This document shows, in pieces, positions 4,968 through 8,734 of a stretch of DNA of 8,734 bases. Numbering within the stretch: the stretch's first letter is position 1; the number at the start of each line of letters is the position of its first letter. The position numbers and the translations under genes were made by a program. Below the pieces are notes generated by a model. That model was not told the origin of the DNA. It did no database searches and saw only the letters and a list, made by a program, of their open reading frames with translations. The DNA is taken from NCBI GenBank assembly GCA_030640865.1, contig DAOWIP010000028.1, positions 1 to 8,734 of the forward strand, given 5' to 3'. Source of the stretch: Sedimentisphaerales bacterium. Lineage in GTDB: Bacteria; Planctomycetota; Phycisphaerae; Sedimentisphaerales; SM23-30.

Positions 4968-7900
4968 ATGGAACAGCAAAGCACCCATAGAAGCAACCGT
5001 CCCACGAAAGGAACCTATCGCACGTTTACCAGTATCATCGGCTTTGTCCTGGCACTGATGGTCGCTGTTGAGTGTCAGGCTCAAGAACAGAAAGCCGATA
5101 CGATCCTGAAGAAAATCGGTGTTTCTCGCGGTATCTGTGTTCTGCTCGGCGATACAAAATGCGAAACCGCAATCGCTCTGGCCCAAAAAAGTAAGTTGCT
5201 GATCTATCTCCAGTTGCCCCGTGCAGAGGACGTTGAAGCGGCTCGGCGAGCAGCCGACACGGCCGGTTTTTACGGGCCGCGGATTTATGTCGAAAAGGGT
5301 TCTCTGGACAGGATTCACCTGGCTGACAATCTGGCCGACGCCGTTATTGCCGTGGGTAAGACAACAAAGCTCATAGATGAGACCGAAGTGCTCCGCGTAC
5401 TACGGCCCCAAGGTAAAGCGTTAATAGGAAAAAAAGAACTTACAAAACCGTTCCCTGATGGTATTGACGATTGGAGCCACCCCTATCACGGGCCCGACAA
5501 TAACCCTCAATCCCAGGACCGCCTTGCACGCGCACCCTATCTTACGCAGTTTCTGGCCAATCCGCGTTATGCGCCGGTTCCCCAGGTAGCCGTCGCCTCA
5601 GCCGGCCGGGTCTTCAAGGCCTTCGGGCATATCGCCCCACATCCGCGGGAGGAACCTTACCTGAACCAGCTCGTGGCATTCAACGGGTATAACGGTACAA
5701 TCCTTTGGAAACGCCCCTTGGCCGAGGGGTACATGGTGCACCGTAACACAATAATCGCCACCCCCAACGTCTTATATGTTGGTGATGATAAATCCTGCAA
5801 ACTCATCAATCCCGTCACAGGGGCGATGATGGACGAGATTATCCCCCCGACAGAAATTACCGGCGGTACTTTCTGGAAATGGATGGCCCTGGAAAACGGC
5901 ATTCTGTACGCTATGGTCGGCAGGCAGGAACATAAGGACCCACCTACCCATTGCTGGAAACGCACCGAGCATGGCTGGCTCTGGAACCAGGTTTCCGAGG
6001 GTTTCAACCTACCTGAAAATCCCTGGGGATTCGGCCATACTATCCTGGCCGTCGATCCGAAAAGCCAAAAAGTCTTATGGCACTATCATGAAGATAAACC
6101 CATCGACAGCCGGGCCGTTTGTATGAAGAATGGCAGAATTTTCCTCTTCGGATACAAAGGAGTCAACCAAGGCGGGGCTTTCCTGACCTGCCTGGATGCG
6201 AAAACCGGCAAACCCTTCTGGCGCAAAACACCGGAAAAAGACCCTGAATTGTTCCAGGCCATTGGAAAATATCTCAACCGTCAGGATTGGCGCACAAATT
6301 TTCGGACCACGGCCTTTCTTAAATGTTCCGACGAGGCACTCTATTTCGCTGGTCCGCAGGTGGAGAAACTACTGGCTGTCTCGACTGGGGACGGTAGTAT
6401 TCTCTGGCAAAATCCATATAGTAATTTTCAGTTAGTCCTGCGGGACGATGGGCTTTATGGTTTCAGTGGACCAGCCGACAGACAACTCAGCGAAAAACTG
6501 GACCCGATTACCGGCGAGGTGTTGGCTCGATTGAAGACGGCCCGCCGAGCCTGTACTCGTCCGACCGGCTCTATCGACTCCATTTTCTATCGTGCTTGTG
6601 GAGGAACGACTCGTTTCGACACAGCCAAAGGCAGTGCCCATTGGATTTCGCCCATGCGACCCCCATGCTTCGACGGTGTAACCATCGCCAACGGCCTGCT
6701 CTACTGGTGGCCTTTTGTATGCGACTGCCAGCTTACGCTGTATGGTATCACCTGTCTGGGGCCGGCGGGGAATTTTAACTTCAGTCCCTCGGCTCAACAG
6801 GCGGAACGGCTGGAAACAAATGTCCCGGACCTTAGGCAAGTCGCGCCTTTCTCTATGTCGCCGGCTGACTGGCCGACCTTCCGCGCCGACAATACCTGCT
6901 CGGCAACTTCCACCGCCGCTATTGCTGATACCTGCGATATTCTTTGGCAATATAAACCGAACACAAAAATTATTCCCACACCCACGGCTCCCGTTACGGC
7001 CGGCGGTTTGGTTTTTACCAGTGGATTCGACGGCATCGTCCGCGCCTTCGACGGGGCAAGCGGGAAATTACGATGGAAGGCCTATACAGGCGGTCCGGTC
7101 CGCCTGCCGCCCACCATCTGGAAGGGACGAGTACTGGTCGGTTCCGGCGATGGATGGGCCTATGCCTTTGAGGCCGCGACCGGACGACTACTCTGGCGAT
7201 TCCGCGGGGCGCCCGCAGAACGTAAGATACCCGTTTATGGGACGCTGATGTCCACCTGGCCGGTTGCCGGCGGAGTGTTGGTCGATGACGACGGCACCGC
7301 CTATCTGGCCGCTGGGATCGCTAATTATGACGGTACGCACGTCTATGCCCTCGACGGGGCCACCGGAAAATTGAAATGGCAGAACAATACATCGGGCCAT
7401 CTCGATCCGGAGGCCAACTGCGGCATTAGTGTTCAGGGCCATCTGCTCCTTCACGACGGTAAACTATATATGCCCGGTGGCACTTCCATCTCACCGGCTG
7501 TCTATGACATCGCCGATGGTAAATGTCTCAACGACACATCCTGGCTTCATCAGACGGGGAGGAGAAATAATATCATCGTCTCATCATGCCCACGTGGCTG
7601 GGAACTGTCCCTGGTCGCGGATAAAGTCGTGGTCAGCGGTCAGCCCTACTACGGAGATCCCCGTTATCCCGTGTACGACCCATCCGTCAGCAGTAAGATA
7701 CATTTGGCCTCAGCCGGCGAGCGAGACATCGTCTGGTTAGATAATCAGAAGCTAATGTGCTTTGCGACTATTGACAGGCAGTTATTACGAAACTGCGTAA
7801 CGGGCACCAAGGTTGCCACCCGTCACGTAATCCAGAATTGGGGAAAACTTAAAATTCCCGATAAGCCGTTGTGGCAGCAGAAGTGCGACGGCAGTGTTGC

Positions 7901-8114
7901 TATAGCAGTATGCCGCAATGCCGTTCTGGTGGCCGGGCAATCAGAAATCACTGCGATAAACATTCAAAACGGTGAAAAGATGTGGTCGCAGCCATTGCCG
8001 GCTTCGCCTGTGCCCTGGGGCCTGGCCGTGGACCGTGATGGCCGTGCTATTGTTTCACTGAAAAATGGACAGGTGCTCTGCTTCGGCACCGACCGCCGGG
8101 TGGCCGCACGCTGA
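4968..8114 (+). CDS. Secreted PQQ-like beta-propeller protein with degenerate methyltransferase-like N-terminal domain
   Basis: The product is 1048 residues. A signal peptide (basic n-region, core IIGFVLALMVAV, likely cut CQA|QEQ near 38) sends it out of the cytoplasm. Residues about 42-155 have the strand/helix order of a class I methyltransferase, ending in EVLRVLRPQGKALI (140-153), but the usual SAM loop GxGxG is replaced by VLLGDTKC (58-65). After DGIDDWSHPYHGPDNN (164-179) comes a long propeller region with repeated PQQ/BamB-like strands: NGTILWKRP (242-250), SQKVLWHYH (366-374), TGKPFWRK (413-420), DGSILWQNP (475-483), SGKLRWKA (698-705), TGRLLWRFRG (738-747), TGKLKWQN (799-806) and NGEKMWSQP (1001-1009). 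DWPTFRADN (634-642) opens a second propeller block. This architecture is typical of a planctomycete family often labelled PQQ-binding-like or BamB-like. No CxxCH haem motif or dehydrogenase catalytic set is evident, so enzyme activity is uncertain. A close paralog follows. Confidence 0.88.
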   Translation: MEQQSTHRSNRPTKGTYRTFTSIIGFVLALMVAVECQAQEQKADTILKKIGVSRGICVLLGDTKCETAIALAQKSKLLIYLQLPRAEDVEAARRAADTAGFYGPRIYVEKGSLDRIHLADNLADAVIAVGKTTKLIDETEVLRVLRPQGKALIGKKELTKPFPDGIDDWSHPYHGPDNNPQSQDRLARAPYLTQFLANPRYAPVPQVAVASAGRVFKAFGHIAPHPREEPYLNQLVAFNGYNGTILWKRPLAEGYMVHRNTIIATPNVLYVGDDKSCKLINPVTGAMMDEIIPPTEITGGTFWKWMALENGILYAMVGRQEHKDPPTHCWKRTEHGWLWNQVSEGFNLPENPWGFGHTILAVDPKSQKVLWHYHEDKPIDSRAVCMKNGRIFLFGYKGVNQGGAFLTCLDAKTGKPFWRKTPEKDPELFQAIGKYLNRQDWRTNFRTTAFLKCSDEALYFAGPQVEKLLAVSTGDGSILWQNPYSNFQLVLRDDGLYGFSGPADRQLSEKLDPITGEVLARLKTARRACTRPTGSIDSIFYRACGGTTRFDTAKGSAHWISPMRPPCFDGVTIANGLLYWWPFVCDCQLTLYGITCLGPAGNFNFSPSAQQAERLETNVPDLRQVAPFSMSPADWPTFRADNTCSATSTAAIADTCDILWQYKPNTKIIPTPTAPVTAGGLVFTSGFDGIVRAFDGASGKLRWKAYTGGPVRLPPTIWKGRVLVGSGDGWAYAFEAATGRLLWRFRGAPAERKIPVYGTLMSTWPVAGGVLVDDDGTAYLAAGIANYDGTHVYALDGATGKLKWQNNTSGHLDPEANCGISVQGHLLLHDGKLYMPGGTSISPAVYDIADGKCLNDTSWLHQTGRRNNIIVSSCPRGWELSLVADKVVVSGQPYYGDPRYPVYDPSVSSKIHLASAGERDIVWLDNQKLMCFATIDRQLLRNCVTGTKVATRHVIQNWGKLKIPDKPLWQQKCDGSVAIAVCRNAVLVAGQSEITAINIQNGEKMWSQPLPASPVPWGLAVDRDGRAIVSLKNGQVLCFGTDRRVAAR
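5097..5191 (+). repeat. 95-nt perfect direct repeat, copy 1 (inside the full-length propeller gene)
   Basis: This segment is identical at every base to 8429-8523 and codes residues from about 44 to 75 of both paralogs. Sequence on both sides contains substitutions, several of them at third codon positions. It is the best-conserved block of a longer colinear repeat (4968-5402 against 8300-8734, constant offset 3332 nt). Confidence 0.9.
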
Positions 8115-8299
8115 TTATAAAAACTTATCTTAAATGTATAGGAATTGGTTTTTTTGATAGGTTTTACAGGATAAATAAAGTAAAGTGGTGAGTGGTGAAG
8201 TAAATGATTTTAGGCTTGTAGGGTGGGCTTCAGCCCATGCTGTATTATGCCATTTTTGGCCGACTTTTTGGGATTTGAGTTATTAAAGGAGATTTACAA
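8115..8299. other. Spacer between tandem propeller genes, with a REP-like hairpin
   Basis: This 185-nt AT-rich spacer carries no open frame of note. GTAGGG followed by TGGGC-TTCA-GCCCA (8224-8237) forms a 5-bp hairpin of a type widespread in planctomycete intergenic DNA; a degraded relative, GTAGGGCGGGCC, may sit at 4726-4737. The hairpin lacks a T-run directly after it, and I see no convincing intrinsic terminator, so transcription from the first propeller gene could continue into the second. Confidence 0.55.
8287..8292 (+). promoter_or_regulatory. Ribosome binding site of the second propeller gene
   Basis: AGGAGA lies 7 nt before ATG 8300, matching the first paralog in sequence and spacing. 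Similarity between the upstream regions drops off quickly beyond this short leader. Confidence 0.8.
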
Positions 8300-8734
8300 A
8301 TGGAATGGCAAAATATCTTTAGAAGAAATCGTCAGGTAAAGGAAATCTCTCGCGCAATTATTAGTATCATCTGTATTGTCTTGGCACTGATGGTCGCGGT
8401 TGAGTGTCAGGCTCAAGAACAGAATGCTGATACGATCCTGAAGAAAATCGGTGTTTCTCGCGGTATCTGTGTTCTGCTCGGCGATACAAAATGCGAAACC
8501 GCAATCGCTCTGGCCCAAAAAAGCAAGCTGCTGATCTATCTCCAGTTGTCCCACGCAGAAGATGTAGAAGCCGCCCGCCAGGCGGCCGACGCGGCTGGTT
8601 ATTACGGGCCGCGGATTTATGTCGAAAAGGGTTCGCTGGACAGGATTCACCTGGCTGACAATCTGGCTGACGCGGTTATTGCCGTGGGTAAGACAACAAA
8701 GCTCATAGATGAGACCGAGATGCTTCGCGTGCTA
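8300..8734 (+). CDS. Second secreted PQQ-like beta-propeller paralog (partial, C-terminus off the right edge)
   Basis: The frame is open from ATG 8300 to the edge, 145 codons. The visible part covers a signal peptide (RAIISIICIVLALMVAVECQ, then AQ) and the methyltransferase-like region up to EMLRVL. It aligns without gaps to residues 1-145 of the upstream protein. From residue 43 on I count 6 differences in 103 residues (positions 84, 85, 94, 98, 101, 141), but among residues 3-26 most positions differ. The same loss of the SAM glycine loop is present, since that segment is identical. The propeller region lies outside the window, so calling this a full-length paralog is inference; a truncated duplicate is possible. 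Function is as for its neighbour: an extracytoplasmic protein of unknown activity. It may be co-transcribed with the upstream gene. Confidence 0.85.
   Translation, partial: MEWQNIFRRNRQVKEISRAIISIICIVLALMVAVECQAQEQNADTILKKIGVSRGICVLLGDTKCETAIALAQKSKLLIYLQLSHAEDVEAARQAADAAGYYGPRIYVEKGSLDRIHLADNLADAVIAVGKTTKLIDETEMLRVL
8429..8523 (+). repeat. 95-nt perfect direct repeat, copy 2 (inside the second propeller gene)
   Basis: This is the partner of 5097-5191, at an offset of exactly 3332 nt. The preceding 128 nt of the gene and the following 70 or so nt are clearly less similar, and a second highly similar stretch begins near 8602 (5270 in copy 1). Confidence 0.9.

Noticed and set aside
5062..5076. 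Lipoprotein signal (lipobox) at VAVEC in the propeller protein
   Set aside because: Glu directly before the Cys is not accepted by the usual lipobox pattern; a signal peptidase I site after CQA is the better reading.
4887..5318. Minus-strand frame beginning MNPVQRTLFDINPRPV, with a near copy at 8294-8650
   Set aside because: The two look like a conserved pair, but both are antisense to the duplicated propeller genes, so their similarity only mirrors the sense-strand duplication.
6432..7248. Overlapping frames of 172 and 177 residues on opposite strands
   Set aside because: They are shadows within the propeller gene, which shows repeated PQQ-like strands through this stretch.

Overview
The window looks like chromosomal DNA of a planctomycete, most likely from the Phycisphaerae or Sedimentisphaerales side of the phylum. 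No 16S or other phylogenetic marker is present, so this rests on family recognition only. The reasons are two paralogous secreted PQQ-like beta-propeller proteins carrying a methyltransferase-like N-terminal region, an ECF sigma factor paired with a multi-zinc-finger protein, an integrase-tail-like remnant beside a broken tRNA, and intergenic runs of short GC-rich hairpins.

Left part (1-1050, minus strand): an ECF sigma-70 factor with a GTG start overlaps by 8 nt a downstream gene that runs off the left edge. That gene was recovered by reading the open minus-strand frame. It encodes at least 166 residues with two zf-HC2 (ZAS) zinc-binding motifs of identical spacing and what may be the first cysteine of a third, so the pair is probably a sigma/anti-sigma unit. 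An AT-rich, apparently non-coding stretch follows (1051-1447).

Middle part (1448-2082, minus strand): this is a graveyard of mobile DNA. It holds the C-terminal portion of an ORF6N-domain protein, then a short reading frame resembling the C-terminal tail found on planctomycete integrases, then the 5' half of a tRNA-Arg (anticodon CCU) whose 3' half is absent. The natural reading is one end of an integrated element, or its scar, with the junction inside the tRNA.

Right of the tRNA (plus strand): a 52-residue single-pass membrane protein, not previously called, overlaps the start of a 779-residue APC-superfamily permease with two C-terminal universal stress protein (Usp) domains. A cluster of at least five hairpins (4757-4904) follows, at least one shaped like a terminator. 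Next come a full-length 1048-residue secreted beta-propeller protein (start corrected to 4968) and, after 185 nt, the N-terminal 145 codons of a close paralog that runs off the right edge. The two paralogs align without gaps at a constant offset of 3332 nt. Their identity is uneven: a 95-nt block is perfectly identical while the extreme N-termini differ widely.

The sigma/anti-sigma pair, the permease pair and the propeller pair appear to be separate transcription units. Nothing in the sequence ties them into one pathway. I see no CRISPR array, rRNA, replication origin or intact insertion sequence.
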